Assembly (NCBI GenBank): GCA_026008535.1
Contig: BRKX01000014.1
Coordinates: forward strand, 49,091,006-49,155,005
From: Perilla frutescens
Lineage: Eukaryota; Streptophyta; Magnoliopsida; Lamiales; Lamiaceae
DNA length: 64,000 nucleotides
Reading direction: 5' to 3'
The stretch's first letter is position 1. Every line of letters starts with the position of its first letter. The notes under the pieces are model-generated. The model was not told the DNA's origin, did no database searches, and saw only the letters and a program-made list of their open reading frames with translations. A program made the translations under genes and the position numbers. Below are positions 46,463 through 60,100 of the stretch, one piece after another.

Positions 46463-46798
46463 TGTGTGCACTAGGTGTATATCAAACGGTCAATGTGTTG
46501 ATCGCGTCAACACGTGTTGATCAAAAAATCCATCAAAATTAGTATCATTCATAACACTGAAAAGTATCAATTTCAAAGCCCAAAAGTATCATTTGTATTA
46601 TTAAAAAGTATCAGTCAGAAAAAAAATAAAGAAAAAAACTATTAAAATTAATATCAATCTAAACACTAAAAAGTATCATTCAAAATTTAAAAAAGGTATC
46701 ACTTGTATCCCTAAAAAATATTATCCGTTTTGACGATTTTTTTGGTCAACGCTTTGACCCGATCAACGTGCATTGATCGATGTACATCTTATGTACAT
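46463..46798. mobile_element. Inverted-repeat MITE-like element
   Basis: About 336 bp with imperfect inverted ends of about 60 bp. The left has GTGTATATC..GTCAATGTGTTGATCG..GTCAACACG; the right is the inverse of GATGTACATCGATCAATG..TTGATCGGGTCAAAGCG. The interior is rich in AGTATCA words. Target duplication not resolved. Confidence 0.6.
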
Positions 46799-46893
46799 GA
46801 GTATTTATGTATTAATTTAATATGGTATTACAATATATAAGATGTACAAGAGTATTTGCGTATTAATTTAATATGGTATTACAATATATATAT
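46799..46893. repeat. Tandem duplication of about 53 bp
   Basis: GAGTATTTRYGTATTAATTTAATATGGTATTACAATATAT appears twice, separated by AAGATGTACAA, a piece of the adjacent inverted-repeat end. An AT microsatellite (46884-46909) follows. Confidence 0.8.
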
Positions 46894-46909
46894 ATATATA
46901 TATATATAT

Positions 46910-47602
46910 GTTTGTTGCCACATGTGTTTCTCATATTTATAATTTATGATTTATATTTATGTATTGTTCATAGTTCATGGTTCTTGGTCTTGGGTGGATC
47001 CAATATTTAAATTTCGACTAGAGATAATATATATATAGTCACGTGGCAACTCATGTAACAATGTCACGTGATTGGTAGCAAGGGAGCACTTTTTATTATT
47101 TTGTTCTAGAAAAAGGGCAAAAAATGATTGGCTCTATAAAATTAAGTTGTGTTTTTATTTGTAAGATTTAATTTAATTTTATTTTTGTCTTTAATTTGTA
47201 TAGAAATTGGTACTTTTATTTGTATTAAAGGTGGAATTTTGTACTTGTGGTCACAATTATATAATATAAATACCTAATTCCATTGCGAAATAAAAGTATA
47301 ATATTCATTTTCTTGTGGTGGGAATCCAATTTTAATTATTCAAAAGAACACACGAAAACCTTATCCAAAAGAACATCGAAGGTTCACAACCCAAATATAA
47401 TTAACATATAGAATAATATTATAATGACTAAATATGCATAATTTAATATTACAATAGAGGATTAAATGAAACGGGATTATGTTTTTTAGCCACTTTTTTG
47501 AATTTAATATAATTTTATCATGAAATTAAAACAGACGACTGAAATTTTGAAAAACAAAATAGCTTGTGAATTCTTTTTTCAATTAACCCTAAGAAAATGA
47601 TT
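46910..47602. other. Non-coding AT-rich DNA
   Basis: No gene seen. The stretch around 47310-47390 (GGGAATCCAATTTTAATT..CAAAAGAACA) resembles 53660-53740, suggesting a diffuse repeat. Confidence 0.4.
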
Positions 47603-47883
47603 AATTACACTTCCAAACTTGAATTTTTAGTGAAATTTCACGAATTTTAAAGAATTACATAATAGTACACAAACTTTGAAAATTTTAACAAATCTAGGAT
47701 GTGATTAAAAATCCAACGAGTAAAATGTGGCGTGTCTCATTAGTAAAAAATTACATAATAGTATATTAGATCTTATTCTAATATTAAACTTATTATTATT
47801 TTTAAAGTTTATGTATATCGTTCACGACATTTTCAAAATTTCACTAAAAATTCAAGTTATATATGAAGTATAATTACACCCTT
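47603..47883. mobile_element. MITE-like inverted-repeat element
   Basis: About 280 bp with inverted ends of about 45 bp sharing ACTTGAATTTTTAGTGAAAT. An internal TACATAATAGTA motif occurs twice. No target duplication assigned. Confidence 0.6.
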
Positions 47884-48841
47884 ATAAGAAAAGGTGAATC
47901 TCTCATTCTTTTGTGGAGAAAAAGCACATATTTTATTATGGTATTAAAAGAATAAAGGTATAATTCTTCACTCATTAATTCTATGCTTGTATTAACAAAT
48001 ATTCCACCTTAGGTGGACATCAATTTGAAATGTCTCAATAAAGTCAGTTTCGAACCTATGCCAACGGAAATTATTAGTCTAAAATATTTCACTATTTGAT
48101 TATGTGACGAACTGTTGTATTTGTGGCTAAGAAATCGATGAGATCGAATCAAACCAACTCAATTTATGTCAAGGTATTTCGTGTGCATCCATAAATAGTA
48201 GTTACGAATATTAAAAAAAATGTATGATATGATTTAAATTTATGCATATACTCAATATTATTCGGTCCATTAAAAGCAAAGGACCTATAATTAATTATTA
48301 TACATCTCAAATAATGTAGACCAATACCAATCATATATACTTAGTTGAAATCTTGTATCTCACTTTTTTAAGGAGATTCTATTTCACTTTTAATATTGTT
48401 CTACTTGTATTCCACTTTTAACTTTTCGGGCTTTTCACCAAAAAAAATTTTGATTTTTTTTTGGGTTTATTTAATAATTATAAATATGGCCAATTTTATC
48501 ATAATTAAGTTATAATTACTTTTTTGTTTTTTTAATTGTCAATTTATGAGTTAATATATAAAACTACAATCATACGTACATACATGTAACTACACTCTAC
48601 CTACATTGACGATATTTTTTTCAGCGTTGAATGATTCGTGTATGATGGAGGAGCGTGTGGACAACCGTGCTCACTACAACCCCCTCTAATATTTTTTCCT
48701 ATATAGGTCAACGATTGGAGATTAAGTTTCGATCTAATTTAAGGTTTGAATTGAAAATCAAATAAAAACCGCTAGATTAATGTTTATCTTATATATGTTA
48801 GCATTTTAAGCAATTTTGAGGACAAAAATAATCTTTTCATG

Positions 48842-48876
<35 letters not shown>

Positions 48877-50479
48877 CAAGAAGTGGATGCTTAAGACAAG
48901 GTGGGCCCGTCAGCCTCATCTTGCCACGGCGGCGTTACCAATTATTTGTGGTGGTGCACCACCCTCCCACCCTTGTCCTAATTCCCTCCTACTTGTTTTT
49001 CTACGTATTTCAATTGTTCTCCACAACTATTTGACCACACCTACTTCAATAAATATATACACACACACACACACATTTTGCATCTTTCCTAAGTCTTGGG
49101 ATTATAGCCATACATATATGTCCAACGGTGTCATCAATCTAATCCATTTCTTTTCATAATTGATGATCTATTTGGGTATATAGTGTCGTCGTCGCTACGA
49201 GAATCAGGTCTTTTATTGTGAATGAAGTGTCTACTGTGTATTTCGTGCAATCATTATACGACACACACACACACATATATATCTTCAGCGTGATAATGTC
49301 ATATCTATCATGTTGTACATAATGAAATATGACACACACACATACATATATATCTTCAGCGTAATAATGTCATCTCTATCATGTTGTACAAAATGAAATA
49401 TTATACACAACTCTATGATAGTTTTTCAATCGTGGATTTTTTTCATAATTGATGTGTAAGTGAGATTGATACAACACTAAGAACCACATATTGTTGTCGC
49501 TTAAAAATAATCACTCATTATTAACAAACCAAGTATTATGAATATCACTCATTATTTAACTTTTTTTATTTAATTTTAATTGGGACTTCATAAAATATCA
49601 CTTAAATATAACATAAAATTTAAAAAAAAAACATGAAATTCAAAATATATTTCTTTGCTCCAAGAGCCAGTCGACCCTAGCTATGATGTGTGTTATCTTC
49701 CAAATCTCAAAACTTTACGTGCATAAAATATAACAAAAAAAATTATTAAATGAGATTAAAAATCAATTGTGAATTAAATGAGATTAAAAATAATTACAAG
49801 AATATTAGTAGTTGTTAATTTATATATGAGAATTGAGAAATAATAGTTGTAGGCATGCATGGTGGGAAGATTCCCGACAAAAGTATCCATTAAAGATAAC
49901 ACAAAATCGATCATTTTTTTGCTTTGGGAAATCTACTCTATGCTGTCGGAAAATCCACAAAATTGTCTTCTTCTATATACTTTCCTTAATTGCACATTCA
50001 ACTAATTATATATTTATTCCTATAAAAAATATATTAACTTTATTTACGAAAGTAGTAATTATTAATGTTGTTGCGATTATATATATTTTTAATTATTTCG
50101 AAATAAGGAAACTCGTGACTTGACATTTTCAATAAGCAGGTTGAATTGAAATTGATAGATGATACTGGAAAACTAAAAAAAAATAACCTAGTTTGAAGAG
50201 AGAGATATATAGATAGATCATCAATCTATTTAATTATACTACAAGAAAATTTTGCAAATTAAAATTTAAAGAAAAATATTACACCAAAAAAATAATAATA
50301 ATTGATTGGAACATTTAAAATTTACGAATTCCTACAAAAACAAACCGCCTGATATTCTAATGACGTGATATACTTTATTGGAATATGCTTTGAGGAAAAA
50401 ATTATCGATGGGGACAATAATTAATTACCGTATTTATTTATTTTATTCGACTGCCAATTTTTTAACAAGTATATTACTA
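47884..50479. other. Non-coding DNA with microsatellites
   Basis: No convincing gene. A GA run lies at 48845-48874, an AC run at about 49057-49077, and a 71-bp tandem pair at 49260-49401. The open frame over the GA run (48839-49159) encodes only repeat-derived residues. Confidence 0.5.
49260..49401. repeat. 71-bp tandem duplication
   Basis: Two units (49260-49330, 49331-49401), each starting with an ACACAC run followed by ATATATATCTTCAGCGT and ending TGAAATAT. They differ at only a few bases. Confidence 0.9.
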
Positions 50480-51246
50480 CGGTAAAACCTCTATAAATTA
50501 ATAACTTTGGGACCATGAAATTTTATTAATTTAGAGAGATATTAATATATCGATAAATTAATATATTATTAATTAAAAGAGAGACTTTTTAAATTCAGCA
50601 AATTTAGTATATATGTATTGAAAATAAATGAATTCATATATGTTTCATTGATTATATTCATGCATCAACCAATTTTTTATAACTGATTAAATATATTCAT
50701 GTATAATATCAATTCATTGTATACAATTAACTATTATACTCATGGAAGCATGTATCAATTCATTGGAATTACTTAAATATACATGCTTACATTAATTCGT
50801 TGCACTTAAATAACTATTATAGCCAATTAAATATATTCATACATGATGAATGAATCATATACTATATAAATCTCAATATGAAAATAAAATAATTCATAAC
50901 ACCCAACCATGTCTTCTCATCTAAAAGACATCACAAAATCATCCATGAATGATCAAATTTGTAAAACATTGTGTGAGTATAAGAGAGACTATCCTACATG
51001 CACTAAAAAAGATTTACAAGAGTGGGTTGATGAAAAATATTATTTGAAAGTTAGTCAAGGTACAATATAAAACACTCTCAATATAATTTATAATGGCACC
51101 TAATATTTATAAAAGGGATTTTCTGAAAAATTATTATCTTATCGAATTTGATGATTTTTTATAAAGGCCCACGTCGGGACACGGATATTTTATTATTTTA
51201 GAAAATTTATTAATTTATGGAGTATTAATTTATAGAGGTTTTACGG
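50480..51246 (+). mobile_element. Emigrant/Lemi1-type pogo element
   Basis: 767 bp between TA dinucleotides (50478-50479, 51247-51248). The inverted ends CGGTAAAACCTCTATAAATT and CCGTAAAACCTCTATAAATT are those of plant Emigrant/Lemi1 (pogo-like) elements. It is an internally deleted copy that keeps the start of a transposase gene. Confidence 0.85.
50909..51070 (+). pseudogene. Pogo transposase N-terminus, CENP-B-like HTH fragment
   Basis: ATG at 50909 opens 53 codons ending in TAA at 51068-51070. The protein contains CEYKRDYPTCTKKDLQEWVD followed by LKVSQGTI, the helix-turn-helix pattern of CENP-B/pogo DNA-binding domains, where the family usually reads SQxTIS. The stop falls inside the recognition helix region and no DDE domain follows. 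The domain would bind the element's own ends in a full-length relative. Confidence 0.75.
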
Positions 51247-51800
51247 TACATTAGTATATATCATTGTTGGAAGATATCATAGCATTCTAACAATTTTTTT
51301 TTTTTTTTTGTTTCTAACGAAATCCTTTCTAAATTAGAATGAAATCCCCAGATGTGGATACGATTCGTGTTTTAAAATATTAGGATTGCAATCACATTTA
51401 CTAATTTTAAAAATTAATTCATTTTTTTGCCAGTAATCTTTAGTCACACCAGATTCCCCTTAGATTTTCTGTGGCATCTAGCCATCTACTGTGTTAAACT
51501 TTCAATTTAATTAATTTATTATCATTTATTTTAATTAAAAAATTTTATTTAGGGTTCACTCTTCCCCAAATATGATATATAAAAAAATTAAAAATAAATT
51601 AAGAAAAAAATTAGTTATAACACATAGAATGTAACATGATTGGACACATGAGACCTGATCCGATTTTTAGTTGACGGTTACGAAATATTTAAAACACACA
51701 CGATCACACAATTCCATGTATAAAATGAAATAGGATCACCTGTTGTGTCATCTATTCCAACTATTTAATCTTTTTTCAAAAAAAAAAACGAACTCTTGAA
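51247..51800. other. Non-coding DNA
   Basis: AT-rich, poly-T and poly-A runs; no gene seen. Confidence 0.5.
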
Positions 51801-52861
51801 TAGAGATGTGCAAATGGTTGGTTCGGTGCAAAACCGAACTAAACTAATAAAATTAAATAAAAAAATTATTAAAAAAAATTCAAATCGAACCAACTAAAAT
51901 AATACTCCATCCGTTTCTGAATAAATATTATTCTAGATGAATGCACACATATTAATAAAAATATTAATTAGACGATCAAATTATCTTATACACACTTATG
52001 TGAATACATTTAATGAATTAAATAAGGTTATTTGAATGAATTAAATGTGGGCAAATATGAGAAAATTGTGAAATTTTTATATTGATTGTGTAGAATGATA
52101 CTTTTGGTTTTCGGTTTAACCGAATTTTCAATGAATATTTTTGTTTTTCCCAAACATTTATATCTAAAGAAAATAACATTCACTCAATCGATAACATATG
52201 ATATATTAAATAAGTAAATGTTTAAAAAATTCTAAAACTAGAAAATTGAAACTAAATATTAAAATTACTAATACTACCTCCGTTTCATAATGTTTGTTGT
52301 TTTGTTTTTTTTTATCTGGAATTAAGAATTAATTTCGTGGACAAATATACACATCCCTTATATATGCCATAAAATCTAATTCATCTATATTTTCCTAAAA
52401 AATAACAATATTTTCTCTCTCCACATATTTTTCTCTCTTCATATATTATAGGTAAGTTAGAATAAAAAAATCTTGTAGGATTTGAGAGGGTTAAAATTGG
52501 GAGAGAGGATGTCAAATTATATAAAACAACAAACATTTTGAAACTAAAAAAAAAAAAACCTTAAACAACAAACATTATGAAATGGAGGTAGTATTATTTA
52601 GGTATATAATATCTTTTAAATTTATTAATTTAGGCATAATTAATATAAGATTTATAAATTATAAATATAATATACATATATTTTGGTTTGGTTCATTTTA
52701 TCTAAAATATTTTTTACTTAAATCAAAATCGAATCAAACTATATTTTGATTTTAAATTCAACATCAAACCAAAATTAAAGAAAAATATAATCAAATCATC
52801 CGAACCAAATATCTTGATTTAGTTCGATTTTTTAGTTTTGATTCGATTTTACACATTCGCA
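51801..52861. mobile_element. Non-autonomous hAT-type element with nested Stowaway
   Basis: Ends TAGAGATGTGCAAAT and the inverse of TGCGAATGTGTAAAA, flanked by CTCTTGAA (51793-51800) and CTCGTGAA (52862-52869), an 8-bp duplication with one mismatch. GGTTCGGT/ACCGAA and TTCGATT words recur near the ends. The interior is interrupted by a Stowaway MITE (52274-52591). No transposase. Confidence 0.65.
52274..52591. mobile_element. Stowaway-type MITE, copy 2
   Basis: 318 bp between TA dinucleotides. It is the reverse complement of the element at 794-1106 with high similarity over its full length. Confidence 0.88.
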
Positions 52862-52869
52862 CTCGTGAA

Positions 52870-53411
52870 CGATTACTGAACCATATATCATGTGTCTTTA
52901 TTTTATGCATATCTTGAAATTAAACCGTGAGAAATTCAAATGATTTGGACTATATGAATAATGAATAGTCAACACTCATCAATTTGCTTTGGGATTTCCA
53001 TTGGCCGCAAATAGCAAATGTTTTCTGACTGAATATCTATTGATCAGAACGAAATCTGCTGCAAATAGAGTGTGTGTTGATATATACATACACACATGTG
53101 TATGTATAGATTAATTCAGTGTACGAATCAAAATTGGATCTTCTTTTTCAGTAGCCTTAAATAGAATCCTACCTTTTTTCAATCTCTAGATTTCGCGACA
53201 AGAAAAGAGCAATTATGAGGATTTCATGCACACACACGCAATCTTGAATATTTCCATTTTCTACACATAATTCATGCTTCCATCATGAAATTTCATCAAG
53301 TAAAACTGCACTATAAATGGAAAAATTAAGAATTATAAATTATATATAATGGTGGTAGAAATAATATAAAACTAAGGGCGTGGACTCTTTTAAATTTGAT
53401 TTACCGTCGAC

Positions 53412-53460
<49 letters not shown>

Positions 53461-54122
53461 GTAGGAACGAAGACCTCTCCTTTCTTGTCTTGTGTAAAAT
53501 AGAAACGGGTCGAATTCGAAATTTGATATTCTCCCATTCCCCAACTAAAAAAAAATTTGAACGGATTCTAATTGAGTTGATTATATATGGTGACCAATTT
53601 TTTTTTTTTTTTAAATCTAATGTATCTACCTAATTTAATTACAAAGAGAAGTATAATGATTCAATTTTTTCACAATAGAGATCCAATTTTAATTCAAATA
53701 AAAATACAGAAGCGTCGAAATTCAAAAGAACATTGAAACCTAGAATATAATTTTGCCGAGATCCAATTCTAACTTTCAATTTTGAAATAGCGACTGCGAG
53801 TTATCTCGTCAAAATAAAAAATAAAAATTACCAGTACATAAAACCTAGAATATAATTTTACTTTCTTGTGCCCATTTGATTTACTTATGGAAAATCATGA
53901 CTAAGTGCAAAAGAATTAGAATTGGAAAATCTTGTGTGATTTCACGAAATTTTGTCTTACAAGGAAATAGAATGTTCGTGTAAGAAAGAAATAGCTTGGA
54001 AACTTCAACCAAAGCCGAGAAAGGACCCTAGTAACAAAATCAACTAAGATGAAAGATGAGACACGAGATGTTTACAAAGCAAATAGAAGCTGGAACAATG
54101 TCAGGATTCATTTGAAGCTAAT
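52870..54122. other. Intergenic DNA downstream of cycloartenol synthase
   Basis: No gene seen. An AT microsatellite occupies 53415-53457. The last hundreds of bases probably include the 3' UTR and polyadenylation region of the cycloartenol synthase gene (minus strand). Confidence 0.45.
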
Positions 54123-57100
54123 TCATTGGGAGAGCACAACTCGAGAACGATATTCTCCTAATGCCCAGATGGGAAATATGTTCCTGTACGCAGCATACGT
54201 TATCATACAATTCCGGTTGAAAACCCCCGAGATCTCCTGAAAGTTCAAAGGAAGCAAGTCAAGGGAAAGATGAGGTAATGATATCATGTTTCGTTTGTTT
54301 CTGAACAGTTTCTTAGTAATTATCATCTCAACTCTCAAGTGATCACGCTTAATGCATGTTTGACATCTTCAAGAATATAGTATAACACGAGATAGATTCA
54401 TTTGGGAAAAAAAAAAAAACTCAGCTATCTCCATTTGCTAAGATACACCTTTTCAAGGTTGCACTTAATTTTTCAACTTTATGTTTAAGTAGAGTATTAA
54501 ATACAAAGCTTAAAACCAAATAGCATGCTGCAGAAGTAATTCTATGCAAATTAATCACGGTTCATATTCTATTTCAGTTTCGACAGGGTGGGTCATATTC
54601 TAATTAAGGAACCCAGCTAACCATCAAACACATCCTATCATCTTGATCTAGCACTATAGTCAAGTGAGAAAGGACATATGACACTCGCCAAAAAGAAAAG
54701 ACATCGAACATATAGCATCCCAGCAGTGGTTTTCACTCATTTTCATTAAGATTTAAGAGCAAAGACTAAGAAGAATACAGAGGGAAACAATAGTAGAAGA
54801 CTGATTAGTTTTCTTCAGCATACAATATATGATAGTCTCCGAGAATTTTATAATCAACAGAACTAGGAAGTTCGTATAATCATAAGACAGGAATTGCATA
54901 TAGTTACGGCAAAATATGCGTTGAAGCCATTCAGATTTCAAACTTCAAAAAAAAGAAAAGGCAACTTAATAGACATACCTGTTGTGGGAAATCTCCATTT
55001 TCACATTGCGAATTTATTAGGACTATTGCTGCACGGTGCAATGGCAAGGGGTCTCTCGCAGCCTGCAGTACAGAACCAAAAAGGGAAACATAGCTTTAAA
55101 TTTTACAACATACATATGTTACGTTTGATTTCTCAATATGAATCTATGACTATCAGTTTGAAGAAAAACTACAAAGATTTTCACATTTACAGATGTTCTG
55201 GTAAGTGCATTATTCTTTTACGCTAATAGTTGCAAATATAAACTAGATAAAGCAAATAGTAAATACAAATAAATAAAATACAATGCATATAGGTATTGCC
55301 GAACAATGTTACCTGTCCAGCATCAATGAGAGCCATCAAAGCCCACGCGGTATTTACCACATGAGACCGGTTGCCTTCCAGATTTGAATACACCTGAACA
55401 GATAAAGCATTATTTTAACAATGCAGCACCGGTTGTTCTAAAACATACTATATACAAAGAGTATAGCATTAGCACCTATCTCAAAAATTCAGCAAATATT
55501 AAGAGCTAAAATTTTCAATACGGTCGTGAAGTATGCATCCAGCCAAGTCCACAATTCCACATTTGTGGCATCAAGCCACATAGTGGAAAAAAAAATGAGG
55601 GGGAAAAAGTAACATCTTACTTTCTGCTTTAAAGTACTAAAAAGGAAGCAATGACACTATCAACTTTCGATAATGATCATGGTACTTAATCATAAAATAG
55701 ATGCATTTTTCAAATACTAATTTTTGGCCATAAATTCAAACAGCGCCATATAAGAGGATGAACATTTGATTGACAAATAAAATCTCAACCTTGTCTTGAC
55801 ATGAAAGATAACTTTCTCCCCAACCACCACAAGGAAGTTGTTTAGACAACAGAAATTCACAAGCTTTGCGAATGGTGGAGCTGTTACTGAAGCTTCGCCC
55901 AGCTGCTACCAGGCCCTTTATCCCAAACCATGTTCCATAAGTGTAGCAAACTGCCCAAGAAGCATACCTGCAAAAAAGACCCAGTCATAATTGGTAGTTG
56001 ATTGCCAGGCCATGTTCGGGATTGATATTATTCATCAGCTGCATATGTTTACAGATCTAATTGATGGTTCAATGAGTACAAGGAAGAGGGGAAAATAGAA
56101 AGGAAAACTGACCAGGACCCATCTGCTTCTTGAATCTTCTCAATGAATTCGGCACTTTTCTCAATACAACGTTCCACTTCTTCTCTCCGATGCCCAGGAT
56201 ATAATTTCTTGAATGCTGTTAGTGCTTGAATAGCAGCCGAGGTGCACTCTACATAGCTACAAGGTCGGTAGAGTTCAAATTTATTAAAAGGTTACCAAAA
56301 GCTAGTGTCATATATCAACTTTTTGGGGAATTTATAGCTGCAGATGGTAGAAGCCATGCAAGCCAAAATCCCTATGATGCTTAGCCTGTCTTCTGTGATT
56401 TCACAAATTTTATGTCTAATGAAGAAATAAAATGTTCAATTTAGAAGAAAAAAAGCTTGGATACCAAATCAATTGAACTTCTCAATTCTTTTTCAATGAC
56501 TTAGACGGTAGAAAACAAGAAACATTCAAAGAAGTTTTGAACAGGGCAATTGCAGAGGTATCTTACGGGTAATCAATGACAATGTCACCAAAAGTTTCAG
56601 CAGGGTTGATTAGCTGCAAGTAAAACATAAAGAATCACATTAATGGTAAGTCATCGAATTTGAAAAAAAATAAAAAATATTTCACAACAAATTAGAACGA
56701 CCAAATTGCTTTGAGACCACAATAAGCAAAATACAACATGTAATGCCACGAATGGGATGATTGAATCATGCATAAGATACTGGCATAACAATCTTTGTGT
56801 AATACTTAAAATAGCCATAAGTCCTATAAAAGCATAAAAAGGAGAAACAGCAGGGCAGGGCAGATAATCGCTCAGCACGTAAACAAGAACAACCTGGAGG
56901 CTAGATTACCCATGATTGAATCACTCTTTTAGCAACAAACATTAAAACCTAAAATTCAGTTACATTAGGTTCAGCTCCAGCTAATTTTACTGCTTATAAA
57001 GTCAGGAAAATAAATCAATTTCAGTTTTCTTGGAGCATACAAGGAATAATTGCTAGAAGCTAGTTGGTAACTTTTACTCATGAAATAGCCTACCTCCAAC

Positions 57101-60100
57101 CAGCTGTAGGATCTTGTCAATTCATATGTTGCGAATCCTCCATCTGCATTCTGCAAAATATGCCAGAAACATTTGTCTCGTCTTTGTGAAATGTTCGCTC
57201 ATAAAAATTTACTACCACTAATAATTTAGATGCAGTCAGGGAGGAAGAATAAAAAAGCGCAGAAAAAAGCGCGCCAAAGCGAGGCGCAGAAGCGGAGCTT
57301 TTTTCCGATAGGCGCCGCTACCTACGAAAAGCGCACCCGAGGCGCGCCTAGGCGCATGAGGCGCACCCAGGCGCAGCGCAGCTAGGGTTTCCCCTTTTTT
57401 TTTTTTTAAATTTTATTAAGTTATATGTTATAACATGATATACGCGATTCTATATTTCTATTTCACGCCGCGATTCTCCCTCCACCTCCACCTCCGCCTC
57501 GCTGCCCATCCACTGCGCCGCCCCTCCGCCGCTCCGCTCCTCCGCACCGCCACCCGCCCACTGCTGTCGCAACTCGCAATCTGCCGCTGCCGGCTGCCAG
57601 GTCTTCTTCTTCTTTTTTTTTTTTTTTTTTGTTTTTGTTTGAAGAAATGTAAACTGTAGTAGACTTCTGTAAATAAGTTGGAGGTTTTTGTTTAATATGA
57701 ATATATGATTGATGATTTGATGTTCTTTGTAATAATTGTATTTTGTAAATTGTAAAGTGTAGAGTCTGTTTTTTTTCTTCCTTCTAATTGATTAGTTGAA
57801 TGTTAAGATGTCAGCTTCAAAGTTGAATTGATTAATTGAAATATTGAATGTTAAGTTGTTAACATACATAATACATGTCAGCTTGAAGCTTGAATTGAGT
57901 TTGGGATTTTATTATCTGCATACCATCTATATTGTATTTGTATAATTGTATGTTGGATATATATGAAGTTTTTGATTATGAATTGCAGCCCTTTATTATC
58001 AAATGGTTCTTGATGGTTCAAGCATGGCATCAACCGATAGTAGTGATCTAATTAGAAAATATGGTACAAAGCGCTTGACAAGATCTGATGCATACGACAA
58101 GGCTCGTAGGGACAAAGCGCTTGACAAGATTTCAAACTTCTTTTATGATAATGGGATTCCATTCTATGCTGCTACCACGGATTCATATAAGGAGATGATT
58201 GAAGAGATCGGAAGATATGATCTCGGATTGGTCCCGCCATCTATGTATGAGCTTAGAGTTCCTCTTCTTAAGAAGAAAGTAGATGATGTTAATCTTCTAA
58301 TGTTGGAGTACAAGAAAGAATGGGCAATAAAGGGTTGTTCTATTTTATCCGATGGATGGCATGATTTGGTTACCAATAAAGAAATTGTGAACTTTCTCGT
58401 TAACTCTTCAAAGGGTTCGGTGTTCCTCAGATCAGTTGAAGCTTCTAACATTACGAAAGATGCCTACACCTTGTTAAGAATGCTTAATGACATTATTCAG
58501 GAAGTTGGAGAATCAAATGTTATTCAAGTGGTGACTGCATCTAACTATGTGAAAGCGGGTAAGAAATTATATTCGTTTTTGTTATTTTTTTATTTATATT
58601 TATTTTCCATTATATAATATAATAATTTTATTTTCATTTATTTGTTAGGAAAAATTCTTATGACTGAAAGAAAACATCTTTATTGGACTCCATGCGTCGT
58701 ACATTGTTTGGACTTGATGTTAGAGGACATTGGAAAACTTCCAAGGATCAAGAACGCCATCAAGAAGTGCATCTTCATGAATGGTTATATCTATAGCCAT
58801 GTATCTCTTATGAACATGATGAGGAGATTCACAGGCCAAAGAAATTTGCATCGGCCGGCAGTCACAAAATTTACTACTTCTTTCATCACTCTTGCTCAAT
58901 ATCACAAGCAGAAGAACAACTTGACGAAGATGATCACTTCAAAAGAATGGAGTAGTTCGAAGTGGCAAAAGAATGCAGGAGGAAAGAAGATAGCAACTTA
59001 TATCTTACAAGACACTTTTTGGAGAAATGTTTTGTATGCTTTGAAGTTGGTGGGTCCTCTCGTCAAAGTACTTCGAATGGTTAATGGCGAAAGGAAGCCG
59101 GCTATGGGGTATATCTATAAAGCCATGGATAGAGCCAAAGAGGCTATTGCTAAGAGTTTTTCCATGAATGAAGAACATTATAGAGAAGCATTTGAGTTCA
59201 TTGATAGGAGGTGGGAGTGTCAACTTCATCAACCGTTGCATGCAGCCGGATATTTCTTAAATCCGGAGTTTTATTATGCAAATCCTGAGCAAGTTAGTTG
59301 TGAAGAAGTTGAGAAAGGCTTGTATGATTGCATCGAAAGATTGAATCCCAATCTTGAGACTCAAGACATGATTATGTTTGAGTTAGATGCCTACAAAAAT
59401 GCAAGTGGTTTATTTGGAAATACAATGGCAATCAGGCATAGGAATGTCAAATCACCGGGTAATATTTTATATTCTAAATTTTATAACTTATTTTGAAATT
59501 ATCAATATTTTATATTCCAAATTTTTAAATTGTTAAACACTTAACAGCGGATTGGTGGTCTTGTTATGGATCTTCAAGTCCTAACCTCAAATCATTTGCC
59601 ATAAAAGTGCTAAGCCTCACTTGTAGTGCTATTGGATGTGAGAGGAATTGGGATATCTTCCAACATGTAAGTTAAGATTCACTTTATTTTAATTTGAAAT
59701 TTTGAATATGTAATTTGTTATTTTAACTTAATTTATAATATTGTTTTATAGCTTCATACCAAAAAGAGGAATCAATTAGGGCAAACTCGGCTAAATGACT
59801 TGATTTATGTGAAGTATAATCGAACTTTGCAACGCCGATACGAGAGGAAAGACACGATAGACCCTATTCTATTGGATGAGATTGATGAAAGCAATGAATG
59901 GTTGATTGGGAAGATGAATGAGGACAATTCTAATGAGGTGGAGGATCTTGTGTTTGAGGGTGATGACTTCACATGGAATGTGGTTAGTAGAGCCACGGGA
60001 GCCAATGAACCTGCTTATGGCACTAGAGGAGTATCAAAGACAACAAAGACAATAGCATCATCATCTAGAATTGATAAAGGAAAATGTGTTGCATCAAATT

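Noticed and set aside
48839..49159. 106-codon open frame
   Set aside because: It starts in a GA microsatellite and ends in AC repeats; the protein is repeat-derived and shows no domain.
57435..57659. 74-codon frame at the start of the hAT element, possible missing BED finger
   Set aside because: It is Pro/Arg/Leu-rich with a poly-Phe tail and lacks the Cys/His pattern of a BED domain.
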